Positions 39,783-48,543 of a stretch of DNA of 64,000 nt are shown piece by piece (position 1 is the stretch's first letter; every line of letters starts with the position of its first letter). This stretch comes from Paenibacillus sp. FSL R10-2734 (lineage in GTDB: Bacteria > Bacillota > Bacilli > Paenibacillales > Paenibacillaceae): positions 496,001 through 560,000 of the forward strand of contig NZ_CP150170.1 in the NCBI RefSeq assembly GCF_037963865.1. Reading direction: 5' to 3'. A program made the translations under genes and the position numbers. The notes under the pieces are model-generated. The model was not told where the DNA came from, searched no databases, and saw only the letters and a program-made list of their open reading frames with translations.

Positions 39783-41465
39783 TTAAGGGAACAAGCGTAG
39801 CTTCTTGAGCTTGTCCGCCAGGGACGGGCCGAAGCCCGGAAGCTGGCGAAGCTCGCTCTCGCTAAGGAGCCGCAGGGCTATAGCCCCCACGGCGAAGACC
39901 AAGCAGCCTGCGAGCACCCCGAGCAGGCTCTGCGCCAAGCTGGCGGTGCGCCCGCCGCCGATGCCAGCGGCCGTAGCCGCAGCGCCCACGCCCCAGCTGG
40001 CGGCTGCGGCGGCAAGAGCCAGGCCCGCTGTGAGCAGCGCGGGCCGTGCCAGGGCATCTGCGAGGCGAAGCCGCAGATGGCCCCGGCGGTACAGCAGCAG
40101 CACGTTGAGCGCTGCTGCGAACGAATGCGCGGCCACGCCAGCGATGGCCGCGCCGGTAATGCCCTGCTGCGGAACTAGCAGCAGGTTCAGGGCCGCCTTG
40201 AGCAGCGCGGCGGCCAAAAGGTGCAGGGCCGGGGCACGCACGTAGCCGAGGCCCTGCAGGAGCGCAGCCGAGATGATGCTGACTGTACCGCCAACAGCGG
40301 TTAAGGCCAGCCAAGTCATAGTGCTGCTGCCAGCGATGTCGCCGTAAAGAGCCATATTAATCGGCTCAGCAAGTACTGCTAGGCCTGCTGAGGCCGCAAG
40401 ACCTAACAGCCAGAACCAACGCAGCGACAAGCTGCAACGGGTCTCAATCAGCTTAGTGTCTCCCTTGTACTTCGCCTCTGCCAAGGCTGGAATGAACACG
40501 ACAGACAAAGAAGTGGCAATCATCGTTACAATCTGCACTAGCGGCAAACCACGATTGTATATACCAAACTGTGTCATCGCCTCCACTTCACTTCCTACAG
40601 AGGATAGCAAGCGAGGTACAGTGAATACATCTACAAGACCGATAAGAGGCATTGCCAGCGCGCCAAGCATCACAGGAATTCCATAAGCCAGCAATACACT
40701 TGCTTTAACACCTATAATACGAGGATTAAAACGCCCCAGATTTTCCGCATTAGGCGGCTTTAAACCCTGACTTCCGACAGAAGCAACAATATCTGAAGTA
40801 GCGTCCTGCCTTAACAGCCGCCGATGACGCCGCAAATACAGCAGCATAATCACAAGCCCTGCAGCCCCTCCCCCAGCTGAGCCGAGCAATGCGCCAGCAG
40901 CGATGCTCTCAGCGCCTGCCCCCTGTGAGGTCAGATATAACAGCAGTGCAATCATCACTGTAACGCGTACGGACTGCTCTACAATTTGTGACACAGCCGT
41001 CGGCACCATATTATGAAGACCCTGAAAGTAACCGCGCAAAGCTGACATAATTGGAATAACCGCTAATCCCCAAGCACTTGTTCGCAAGGCGGGTATCACA
41101 TGCGAGTTGCCCACCCACCCAGCGATAATCGGTGCACCTGCATAGGTGATTGCTCCGATAACCAAACCACTAATGCCCGTTATTACCGCAGATAACAGCA
41201 GAATCCGCCGACCCTCGTCATCCCGCCTTCCTGCAGATGCTTCAGCGACAAACTTGGATATGGCCGCTGGCAGACCCAGCATAGCTACCGTTAACAACAT
41301 CGTGTATAAGGGATACACTGTGTTGTATATACCAAATACCGCATCTCCGCCTAAATTTTGCAACGGGATTTTTTGGAGTGTGCCTATAAGCTTTGAGATA
41401 ATCGCTGCTGCACTTAGAATAAAAGCCCCTTGCAGCAACCGCGATGTTTGTGTGTTAGATTTCAT
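39783..41465 (-). CDS. yabM: SpoVB/MurJ-like polysaccharide flippase (YabM-type)
   Basis: 560 aa with about 14 transmembrane helices, in the MOP superfamily. The first helices read LLQGAFILSAAAIISKLIGTLQKIPLQNLGGDAVFGIY, a classic SpoVB/YabM start. Likely exports lipid-linked polysaccharide precursors, possibly for peptidoglycan or the spore cortex; the substrate is not provable here. The last about 170 residues are extremely alanine- and leucine-rich and are encoded by a GC-rich stretch (39800-40310). It follows spoVT, as yabM does in B. subtilis. Confidence 0.9.
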   Translation of the reverse strand: MKSNTQTSRLLQGAFILSAAAIISKLIGTLQKIPLQNLGGDAVFGIYNTVYPLYTMLLTVAMLGLPAAISKFVAEASAGRRDDEGRRILLLSAVITGISGLVIGAITYAGAPIIAGWVGNSHVIPALRTSAWGLAVIPIMSALRGYFQGLHNMVPTAVSQIVEQSVRVTVMIALLLYLTSQGAGAESIAAGALLGSAGGGAAGLVIMLLYLRRHRRLLRQDATSDIVASVGSQGLKPPNAENLGRFNPRIIGVKASVLLAYGIPVMLGALAMPLIGLVDVFTVPRLLSSVGSEVEAMTQFGIYNRGLPLVQIVTMIATSLSVVFIPALAEAKYKGDTKLIETRCSLSLRWFWLLGLAASAGLAVLAEPINMALYGDIAGSSTMTWLALTAVGGTVSIISAALLQGLGYVRAPALHLLAAALLKAALNLLLVPQQGITGAAIAGVAAHSFAAALNVLLLYRRGHLRLRLADALARPALLTAGLALAAAAASWGVGAAATAAGIGGGRTASLAQSLLGVLAGCLVFAVGAIALRLLSESELRQLPGFGPSLADKLKKLRLFP

Positions 41466-41549
41466 AAAATACCTGCTTCTACAACTATGATGGGATGAAT
41501 TTCTATATTATAACGTATGTATGCCCACAAGTAGAAACGGTTTTGTATG

Positions 41550-41602
41550 AACGACAAAACCCCGTTTGCCCTTTGTATATCTTACCAAAAGGAAAGCGGG
41601 GT
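41550..41602 (-). terminator. spoVT terminator
   Basis: ACCCCG/CGGGGT closing pairs (41559-41564 with 41597-41602) and an inner CCTTT/AAAGG, followed by a short U-run on the minus strand, 12 nt after the stop. Confidence 0.7.
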
Positions 41603-41613
41603 CTATATTACGA

Positions 41614-42156
41614 TTACTGCTCCATTTGCTTGCCAAGGAATGCGGCAGCCGTTTCCGACATTTTCACTTCCATTGACGACATTTTCACCGAATCATCCTT
41701 GCTTATCATCACTACACAACCAATAGGATCTCCACCGGAAATGATCGGTGAGGCTACATATGAGGACACCAAATCCGGATGATCTTTAGCGATTTCATAA
41801 CTGCCTTCATTGGTTTCCAGTACAGTCTTACGACTATCCATAACCTTCTCCAAGAGCATTCCGACTTGTTTCTCCAAATAGTCTTTCTTGGAGCCCCCAG
41901 CAAGTGCGATAAAGGTATCACGATCAGCAATCATCGTAATATGCCCAGTACCTTCGAACAATGACTCCGCGTACTCTTTTGCAAAGTCACCCAGCTCGCC
42001 AATCGGGGAATATTTCTTGAGTATGACTTCACCGTCCCGATCGACGAATATTTCCAATGGGTCGCCTTCTCTAATCCGTAGAGTACGTCTAATTTCTTTG
42101 GGAATAACCACTCGTCCGAGATCATCAATACGCCGAACAATTCCAGTAGCTTTCAT
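41614..42156 (-). CDS. spoVT: Stage V sporulation protein T
   Basis: 180 aa. The N-terminal swapped-hairpin AbrB DNA-binding domain (MKATGIVRRIDDLGRVVIPKEIRRTLRIREGDPLEIFV) is joined to a C-terminal GAF-like domain (about 60-178). In B. subtilis it tunes sigma-G-dependent genes late in the forespore. The order mfd-(prsA)-spoVT-yabM is conserved apart from prsA. A GGGG-type ribosome-binding site lies about 10 nt upstream. Confidence 0.96.
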   Translation of the reverse strand: MKATGIVRRIDDLGRVVIPKEIRRTLRIREGDPLEIFVDRDGEVILKKYSPIGELGDFAKEYAESLFEGTGHITMIADRDTFIALAGGSKKDYLEKQVGMLLEKVMDSRKTVLETNEGSYEIAKDHPDLVSSYVASPIISGGDPIGCVVMISKDDSVKMSSMEVKMSETAAAFLGKQMEQ

Positions 42157-42341
42157 TTCACATGTGCCCCGCTTTCTTAAGAAGTATGGTCTTACTACTG
42201 TCCATTATGGGAAAGGATAATCCCAGTGATTTATCGTAATATCTGACCATAGTATTCATCTCTTCCCAGATCCTTATACATAAGCTGACATGTATTAATA
42301 TCTGTATCAAGATAAAGCCCGTTTTACAGATGATTCTTCAC

Positions 42342-42380
42342 AATAAAAAGCCATCTTCACATTAAGTGAGGATGGCTTTT
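42342..42380 (-). terminator. prsA terminator
   Basis: A 15-bp stem with one mismatch (42346-42360 with 42366-42380), loop ATTAA, U-rich run on the minus strand. Confidence 0.9.
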
Positions 42381-42412
42381 TCTAAGGTAAGCTTGTCCAA
42401 TTTTACCGATGT

Positions 42413-43456
42413 TTATTCAGCAGCTTTTGTAGCGCTTGGGGATGCGCTTGGTGCTGTAGTGGCTTCTGTTCCGCTATTTTTTGTTCCGGATTCATCTGCG
42501 GCAGATGAGCTTTTCGGCAGATTGATGCTCTCAATAATGCCCTCCAGATCTTTCTCCATGAACGCTTCTAGATTCTTGGATACAATGGAGCTTTTAATGC
42601 CTTCTTTTTGTTCATCCGTTAACTGGTCAAAGGTTTTGTCTGTGCGGGACTCCACCTTGATAATGTGGTAACCGTAAGAAGTCTCTACAGGATCACTAAT
42701 GGTGTTTAGGGGCAGCGTTTGAGCAGCCTTCTTAAACTCATCTACATAAGTGCCTACAGCTTTATCTTTATATTCTCCGCCTGTTTCCTTAGAGCTTGTA
42801 TCATCAGAGTATTCCTTAGCGATTGCTGCAAAATCAGCTCCCCCGTCCAGCTTCGCCTTAACTTCCTTCGTGATTTTCAGTGCTTCTTCGCTAGTGCGCT
42901 CTTTGTTGTTAGCATCTGTCAAACCGATTAACACATGGCGTAAAGTGGCTACCGTAAAGTCACCTTTTGTAGCTTCGAATTCTTTGACAACCTGATCGTC
43001 TGTCACTTTAAGCAGCATATCCTGATAAACCGTCAGTACACGCTCCATATAACTATGGATATCGCCCTCAGTAACGTCAGCATCTTTTAACGTTTTCTTA
43101 TAATTGTCGCCCAGAGCTTTCTTTAAGTCAGCGATTTGGCTATCTGCCTCTTTCTTCGCCTGCTTCTTCGCTTCATCTGTTGCTTTAGAAGCCAAGTATT
43201 CAAAGCCCACTTCCTGCTTCAAAATAGACTCCTTGAAAGCCTCGATCTCTAAATATTGCGCTTGCTGTGGAGAGAGCAATTTCATAATTTTTTGATCCGT
43301 TGAGAATTCCTTCTCTGTAATTGTTCCACCTTTATAAGTCGCTACTGCCTTACTGCTATCATCGGCATTACCGCATGCTGCTAGCATAGAAAAGGAAACC
43401 GCTGCTGCTAATGAAACGAGCAGCACTTTCCATGATTTTGATTTATTTAACGACAT
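42413..43456 (-). CDS. prsA: Foldase lipoprotein PrsA
   Basis: 347 aa. A lipoprotein that helps secreted proteins fold outside the membrane. The signal peptide ends in the lipobox LAAC (cysteine about residue 28). A helical N domain precedes the parvulin domain (about 165-260: LRHVLIGLTDANN, YSDDTSSKETGGEY, SDPVETSYGYHIIKVESR). The tail is rich in Ser, Ala, Thr and Pro. Its start overlaps the mfd end by 14 nt, so expression is coupled to mfd. In B. subtilis prsA lies elsewhere. Confidence 0.93.
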   Translation of the reverse strand: MSLNKSKSWKVLLVSLAAAVSFSMLAACGNADDSSKAVATYKGGTITEKEFSTDQKIMKLLSPQQAQYLEIEAFKESILKQEVGFEYLASKATDEAKKQAKKEADSQIADLKKALGDNYKKTLKDADVTEGDIHSYMERVLTVYQDMLLKVTDDQVVKEFEATKGDFTVATLRHVLIGLTDANNKERTSEEALKITKEVKAKLDGGADFAAIAKEYSDDTSSKETGGEYKDKAVGTYVDEFKKAAQTLPLNTISDPVETSYGYHIIKVESRTDKTFDQLTDEQKEGIKSSIVSKNLEAFMEKDLEGIIESINLPKSSSAADESGTKNSGTEATTAPSASPSATKAAE

Positions 43457-46400
43457 TGTGTAGTTCTCCCTTCGATTTTAAAGACTTTTTAGCTTCCTTA
43501 AGGAACTGTTCAAGCAAGTCAAGCAGCTGTTTATCACTTAAATCTTTCGATTTAACTCGGATACTGGCTTTAGCATCCCTATCAAATTGTACACGTCTTT
43601 CGAAGCTATTTCCAACTTTAGCGAGTTTCGCTGTGTCCAGAGCGCCAAGACTTCCCTCATAGAAATTCAGGGTAACATCGTCACCGCGTCTGATCATGGA
43701 ATCAATGCCATACATTTTTCCATACACTTTTAGACGAGCCACAGATAGTAGATTAACAACTGCTTCAGGCAATTCTCCAAACCGATCCAAGAGCTCATCC
43801 TCAAGCTCAGAAGCATCATCGAAGGAAGTTACTGCCGCAACTTTTTTGTAGATTTCAATTTTCTGAATACTGTCGTAAATATATTCGGATGGCAGATACG
43901 CGTCAATCGACAAATCGATAACGGTATTGCCCTCTTTGAGCGAGGTATCTTCCTCTCCAAGCACAGTAACCTTGCGCTTGCGGATTTCCTCCGCCAGCAT
44001 TTGTGAGTATAAATCAAATCCCACGGACGCAATAAAACCATGCTGTTCTGCGCCAAGTAAGTTGCCTGCACCACGAATAGATAAATCTCGCATCGCTATT
44101 TTGAAACCAGAACCCAGTTCCGTAAATTCCTTAATAGACTGTAGCCGCTTCTCTGCCACTTCAGTCAGAACCTTGTCCCGCTGATACGTGAAATAGGCGT
44201 ACGCAATCCGGTTGGACCGGCCTACACGTCCACGTAATTGATAAAGCTGAGACAAGCCCATCTTATCCGCATCATGCACAATAAGCGTATTTACGTTAGG
44301 AATATCTACACCTGTCTCAATAATACTTGTGCTGACAAGCACGTCGTACTCGCCATCAAGAAAATCAAGAATCGTTTTCTCCAGCTCAGTTTCCGACATT
44401 TGACCATGTCCGATGCCTACCCTAGCCTCAGGAACAAGCATGGAAATTTGAGCGGCCATTTCTTGAATGCCCTGCACACGATTATAGAGATAGTAGACTT
44501 GACCGCCGCGAGCCAATTCGCGCTCTACAGCTTCCCGCGTAAGCGTCTGACTATGCTCAACAACATAAGTCTGCACGGGGAAACGGTTCTCTGGAGGCGT
44601 CTCAATGACAGACAGATCCCGCACTCCCAGCATTGACATATGCAATGTACGAGGAATTGGGGTTGCTGTCAGGGTGAGAACATCTACATTCGTTTTTAAC
44701 TTTTTCAGCTTCTCTTTATGAGTCACACCAAACCGTTGTTCTTCATCTACAATCAACAATCCAAGGTCCTTGAATACAAGGTCCTGAGACAACAGACGGT
44801 GAGTACCAATGACCACATCAACAGTTCCCGCTCGAACGCCTTTAATCGTCTCATTCTGCTCCTTACGGCTGCGGAAACGACTTAGGACTTGAATATTAAG
44901 CGGATAATTAGCGAAACGTTCCCGGAAGGTCTCATAATGCTGCTGAGCCAAAATCGTTGTGGGTACCAGCACAGCTACCTGTTTACCTTCAATGGCTGAT
45001 TTAAAGGCTGCTCTTATAGCTACCTCAGTCTTGCCATAACCAACGTCTCCACAGAGGAGTCGATCCATTGGACGGTTCTGTTCCATATCCTTCTTAATTT
45101 CTTCAATAGCCCGAAGCTGATCCCGAGTCTCCTCGTAAGGGAACATCTCTTCGAATTCACGCTGTTCCTGCGTATCCTTTTCAAAACCATATCCAGCAGC
45201 ACTTTGGCGTTCGGCATACAGTTTTATTAGATCATCAGCAATATCCTGCACAGAAGAGCGAACCTTATTGGTCACCCGTGTCCATTCATTACCACCTAGC
45301 TTATATACTTTCGGCTCTTTATCTTCGGAACCGACATATTTCTGAATCAAGTCAATTTGCTCGATCGGAACCGAGAGCTTATCACCACCCGCATATAAAA
45401 TATGCATGTAGTCGCGATGAATACCGCTGACCTCCAGCGTGCCGATCCCCATATACTTACCGATACCATGGTTCTGGTGAACGACATAATCGCCAATTTT
45501 CAGCTCAGTATAACTCTTGATCCGTTCAGCATTATCTATTCCTTTAGAGATCTTCCGTGCCTTCCGCTGTTTCTGAGAGAACATTTCTCCTTCAGTGATA
45601 ACAGCTAAATGAATAGAGGGCAGCTCAAAGCCTGAACCCAGATTTCCTTGTACGATCGTTGGCTCATCAATGCCGTAATCATAGAGGACTCTGCGCACGC
45701 GTTCAATCCGTTCCTCACTGCTCGCAAGCATCATTACCTTTACACCGGATTTGTGCCAACGCTCCATTTCCGATTTGAGCACATTCATCTGGCCATGGAA
45801 ATCCTGCATCCCACGACTAATAAATCCAAGTATGTTTTGTGGTTGAATGTGTGGGACCTGGCGCAAAAAGATCGACATAAACAGGCTTTGGAACGGACGT
45901 TTGTACATAACAACATCCGTCTCGACAGAGAGATCCAGATCCGGCAATGTTTTGCCATTTTGCATCAAATGTAGGTTCCATTCCGACTCATCTCGCTCGA
46001 GCTGTTTCGCCGTTTCAAGCAGTCTGGTCGGCTCATCGAAAATAAGGATCGTATCCTGGGCCATGTAATCAAATAAATGAGAGCGTTCAGGGTATAAAAG
46101 ACTAATATATTTATAGATTTCAGGGAAATAGGTTCCCTCACGCAGCATTTCTAGCTCACGGCCTATTTCTTCCTTTAGTCGCAGCTTAGCTTGTCGATCC
46201 GCCATCTTCTCGAGCTGTCGCTCCAGCATAACTGATGCTTCAGCAGAAGCAGATTCCTGGCGGAATTTACTCGCTATGATCTCTTTAGCCGGTGTAATCT
46301 TCACACTACGTACTTTATCAATAGAGCGCTGGTCCACTGGATCAAACGTTCTGATGGAATCAACCTCATCATCAAATAACTCAACCCGATAAGCCAAGGG

Positions 46401-46976
46401 AGAAGTCATTGGATAAAAATCAATAATTCCACCTCGTACGCTCAGTTCACCACGATTCTCAACCCGTTCTACTCTTTCATAACCCATTTCGATCATGGAC
46501 ATCAAGAATTCATCCAGGACAATCGTTCCATCCTGAGAAACCGTAACCTGCGCCTCTGCCATAACCTCTGGAGCAGGGAGCAATCTGCGCACTCCCGAGT
46601 AGGGAACTACAACAATACCACGGAAGCCCTGAGCACATTTGGTCAGCACATCAATACGCTGAGCTGATGTCTCTGGGCTAGAGACAGCCGCTTCCGCAGC
46701 CACAAGTTCATTAGCAGGATAGAGTAGAACTCGTTCTGGCGAAAGCGCTTCCTGTAAATCATCGGCCATTTTCTGAGCCGAAAACATATTATGAGTCACC
46801 ACAAGCAAGGGACGAGCCGTCTCTTCATGCAGTGCTGCAAGCATAATCTGTCTAGCAGAACCTGTAAGCCCCGATATGAGCTGCTCTTTCATACCTGCAG
46901 CAACACCCTGGGTGATAGACTGGAAATCAGGATCCTTGGAAAAAGCTTCTATAATACCTTGTAACAACAGGCGCAC
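43443..46976 (-). CDS. mfd: Transcription-repair coupling factor Mfd
   Basis: 1177 aa. Removes RNA polymerase stalled at lesions and recruits UvrA. The UvrB-homology region is followed by the polymerase-interacting domain (ADDLIKLYAERQ, YVVHQNHGIGKYMGI), and a RecG-like SF2 translocase with Walker A CGDVGYGKTEVA, DEEQ box VDEEQRFGV, LTATPIPRTL and the late QLRGRVGRSN. The C-terminal D7 region is present. The frame opens at a GTG (46976); a TTG 12 nt downstream has better spacing from GAGAGG, so the first 4 codons are uncertain. The order pth-fin-mfd is conserved. Confidence 0.96.
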   Translation of the reverse strand: MRLLLQGIIEAFSKDPDFQSITQGVAAGMKEQLISGLTGSARQIMLAALHEETARPLLVVTHNMFSAQKMADDLQEALSPERVLLYPANELVAAEAAVSSPETSAQRIDVLTKCAQGFRGIVVVPYSGVRRLLPAPEVMAEAQVTVSQDGTIVLDEFLMSMIEMGYERVERVENRGELSVRGGIIDFYPMTSPLAYRVELFDDEVDSIRTFDPVDQRSIDKVRSVKITPAKEIIASKFRQESASAEASVMLERQLEKMADRQAKLRLKEEIGRELEMLREGTYFPEIYKYISLLYPERSHLFDYMAQDTILIFDEPTRLLETAKQLERDESEWNLHLMQNGKTLPDLDLSVETDVVMYKRPFQSLFMSIFLRQVPHIQPQNILGFISRGMQDFHGQMNVLKSEMERWHKSGVKVMMLASSEERIERVRRVLYDYGIDEPTIVQGNLGSGFELPSIHLAVITEGEMFSQKQRKARKISKGIDNAERIKSYTELKIGDYVVHQNHGIGKYMGIGTLEVSGIHRDYMHILYAGGDKLSVPIEQIDLIQKYVGSEDKEPKVYKLGGNEWTRVTNKVRSSVQDIADDLIKLYAERQSAAGYGFEKDTQEQREFEEMFPYEETRDQLRAIEEIKKDMEQNRPMDRLLCGDVGYGKTEVAIRAAFKSAIEGKQVAVLVPTTILAQQHYETFRERFANYPLNIQVLSRFRSRKEQNETIKGVRAGTVDVVIGTHRLLSQDLVFKDLGLLIVDEEQRFGVTHKEKLKKLKTNVDVLTLTATPIPRTLHMSMLGVRDLSVIETPPENRFPVQTYVVEHSQTLTREAVERELARGGQVYYLYNRVQGIQEMAAQISMLVPEARVGIGHGQMSETELEKTILDFLDGEYDVLVSTSIIETGVDIPNVNTLIVHDADKMGLSQLYQLRGRVGRSNRIAYAYFTYQRDKVLTEVAEKRLQSIKEFTELGSGFKIAMRDLSIRGAGNLLGAEQHGFIASVGFDLYSQMLAEEIRKRKVTVLGEEDTSLKEGNTVIDLSIDAYLPSEYIYDSIQKIEIYKKVAAVTSFDDASELEDELLDRFGELPEAVVNLLSVARLKVYGKMYGIDSMIRRGDDVTLNFYEGSLGALDTAKLAKVGNSFERRVQFDRDAKASIRVKSKDLSDKQLLDLLEQFLKEAKKSLKSKGELHNVVK

Positions 46977-47098
46977 CTCTCTAACTAAACAGGCTAACGG
47001 AAGCCAAAGCTACCGTCACCTATTATGATTGGAATCGAAAAGAAGCCTCAGCTATAACGCCAAGGCTTGCGGATGACGATAGAGACAGGCGCTTCCAC

Positions 47099-47329
47099 CT
47101 ACTGAAGCGGACTTGTCAGCAGGCTAAGCTCCGGATTGTGCTCTAAAGCCTCCTTGCAATAGTCGCAAGTCACCTTTACCGTGATCTCACCTTCTGAATT
47201 ATACGCTATTATATCTCTGCGTTCCGCAGGGGTCAAGGAATGAAGGCCCAACTGCATTTCTGTAACATCACTTCTATTAATGCTGCCTAGAGATGTCTTG
47301 CAGTGCCTGCAAACATAGTTTATTGCCAT
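47099..47329 (-). CDS. fin: Anti-sigma-F factor Fin (YabK)
   Basis: 76 aa. It inhibits sigma-F in the forespore to help the switch to sigma-G. Two CxxC pairs form a zinc-ribbon-like fold: CRHC (about residues 7-10) and CDYC (about 55-58). The conserved middle LHSLTPAERRDIIAYNSEGEI is present. AGGAGG lies 7 nt before the ATG, directly after a hairpin (47341-47363). It sits between pth and mfd, exactly as in B. subtilis. Confidence 0.94.
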   Translation of the reverse strand: MAINYVCRHCKTSLGSINRSDVTEMQLGLHSLTPAERRDIIAYNSEGEITVKVTCDYCKEALEHNPELSLLTSPLQ

Positions 47330-47340
47330 CTATATGCCTC

Positions 47341-47363
47341 CTGAAGGTACTATATACCTTCAG
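47341..47363 (-). promoter_or_regulatory. Hairpin abutting the fin ribosome-binding site
   Basis: A perfect 9-bp dyad CTGAAGGTA/TACCTTCAG (47341-47349 with 47355-47363). On the minus strand the last bases of the stem (CAG) form the start of the CAGGAGG ribosome-binding site, so folding could modulate translation. Confidence 0.55.
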
Positions 47364-47392
47364 TATGTCCGGGGAGCATCATCTTTAGCCTC

Positions 47393-47415
47393 AAAATAAC
47401 CCCACAAAGTGGGGA
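47393..47415 (-). terminator. pth terminator, part of a composite repeat
   Basis: CCCCAC-AAA-GTGGGG (47400-47414), followed by a U-rich run on the minus strand. Together with the CAGGTACTTTGCGGGG at 47435-47450 it is an inverted, shorter relative of the 39617-39782 composite. Confidence 0.75.
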
Positions 47416-47471
47416 TTTTGCTTCGATGCTGATTCAGGTACTTTGCGGGGAGCCCCGAAAACTTATACATA

Positions 47472-48032
47472 TCAACCGTTAAACTTAGCCATCGTCTGTT
47501 CGAACGAATTCTGCAAGCTGAACTCCAGTGCATCACAAGTATTAAGGATCATTTGCTTCAGAGGATCCCCTTCCTTTTTAGGAAAAGATGAGAGAACATA
47601 ATCCACTATTGCAAAACCCGGCTCAGGACGAGAAATACCCATTCGTACCCGATTAAAGCTTTGTGTACCTACATGCTGAATGATGGATTTAATTCCGTTA
47701 TGTCCACCAGCACTCCCTTGATAACGCAACCGGATTTTTCCAACCTCGGTATCCAGATCATCGTAGACGACGATCATATCTTCAAGTTTAACTTTATAAT
47801 AATCCATATAAGCGCGAACGGCCTCACCGGACAAATTCATAAAGGTCATCGGTTTAATCAATACGACTTTGACTCCCCCAATAACGCCTTCACCAATCAC
47901 TGATTTACATTTGCTTTGGTTGAAAGAAATTCCGTTCTGGGCCGCAAACTCATCTAATGCCATAAAGCCAACATTATGCCTTGTTTTAGCATATTGTGTT
48001 CCCGGATTTCCCAATCCGACAATCCATTTCAT
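47472..48032 (-). CDS. pth: Peptidyl-tRNA hydrolase
   Basis: 186 aa. Recycles peptidyl-tRNA released from ribosomes. Family motifs: VGLGNPGTQYAKTRHNVGFM with the catalytic histidine (about residue 20), KPMTFMNLSGEAV, VVYDDLDTEVGKIRLRYQGSAGGHNGIKSI and RVRMGISRP. It follows the prs region, as in B. subtilis (prs-ctc-spoVC), but ctc is missing. A divergent small gene starts 126 nt away on the plus strand. Confidence 0.96.
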   Translation of the reverse strand: MKWIVGLGNPGTQYAKTRHNVGFMALDEFAAQNGISFNQSKCKSVIGEGVIGGVKVVLIKPMTFMNLSGEAVRAYMDYYKVKLEDMIVVYDDLDTEVGKIRLRYQGSAGGHNGIKSIIQHVGTQSFNRVRMGISRPEPGFAIVDYVLSSFPKKEGDPLKQMILNTCDALEFSLQNSFEQTMAKFNG

Positions 48033-48084
48033 TATCGAATCTTTCCTTTCCTTTCGGGCTCTCCGGCAAGAGAAGTCCGTTTTT

Positions 48085-48092
48085 GGTACAAT
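48085..48092 (+). promoter_or_regulatory. Possible extended -10 promoter of the divergent small gene
   Basis: TGGTACAAT: a TACAAT -10 (48087-48092) with an upstream TGn and no good -35. Predicted start is about 60 nt before the ATG at 48158. Confidence 0.4.
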
Positions 48093-48157
48093 AGATCTTA
48101 TCTACATATCTCTGTGCAACCAGAGCGAAATTATACCCCGAAGACAGGTGATAACCT

Positions 48158-48358
48158 ATGCTACATCAAGGTGGAATCTTAACACATCAGCGCGATTTCC
48201 AGTACCACATTCAATATGCTGTCCCTGTGGAAATATACAGAGGTGACGTGCACATTGACATCGGTGTATTGACAGCGGTGGATGAAGAATTTGTGGAGCT
48301 GCAAGGGACACTCTATAACCGCAGCATATTCACCTTTGTCTCCCGCGCCGGGTATTGA
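48158..48358 (+). CDS. Small hypothetical protein, divergent from pth
   Basis: 66 codons on the plus strand in a region otherwise transcribed from the minus strand. I do not recognise the family. It looks like a real gene: AGGTGAT 6 nt before the ATG, a promoter-like TGGTACAAT upstream, a following hairpin (48389-48424), and a sensible composition with alternating hydrophobic residues (VPVEIYRGDVHIDIGVLTAV, DEEFVELQGTLYNRSIFTFV). That pattern suggests a small beta-barrel of SH3 or Sm type. There is no signal peptide or transmembrane segment. The overlapping minus-strand ORF (48179-48382) has no such support. Confidence 0.65.
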   Translation: MLHQGGILTHQRDFQYHIQYAVPVEIYRGDVHIDIGVLTAVDEEFVELQGTLYNRSIFTFVSRAGY

Positions 48359-48388
48359 AGCCAGCGCTTCCACCTGCATCACGCCGAT

Positions 48389-48424
48389 AAGGGTTACATC
48401 TCCGACAACGGAGGTGTAACCCTT
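48389..48424. terminator. Hairpin after the divergent small gene
   Basis: A 15-bp stem with one mismatch (48389-48403 with 48410-48424), loop GACAAC. Only a short T-run follows on the plus strand. It could end the small gene or, from the other side, the prs transcript. Confidence 0.6.
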
Positions 48425-48427
48425 TGT

Positions 48428-48522
48428 AAAATATAAGAATGTATAAGTTTCACGCTATACATTATCCTTATATTTCTCGCAAAAACGCTTTCCGTCCTTT
48501 TGGGACGCCGAAGGCGTTTTTG
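48428..48522 (-). repeat. Interspersed structured repeat, copy C (opposite orientation)
   Basis: On the minus strand it reads AAAACGCCTTCGGCGTCC, AAAAGGACGGAAAGCGTTTT, TATAAGGATAATGTATAGCG and TATACATTCTTATA. It begins about 20 nt after the prs stop, and its AAAACGC...GCGTTTTT stem could terminate prs. Confidence 0.85.
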
Positions 48523-48543
48523 CTTGCTATTATTGATTTATAT

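Noticed and set aside
39805..40314. Long ORFs on both strands in the GC-rich end of yabM
   Set aside because: Stop codons are scarce in GC-rich DNA. The translations are Ala/Arg/Pro-rich without motifs, while the yabM frame continues a membrane protein.
48179..48382. 67-codon minus-strand ORF opposite the small plus-strand gene
   Set aside because: No ribosome-binding site. The plus-strand frame has better signals and composition.
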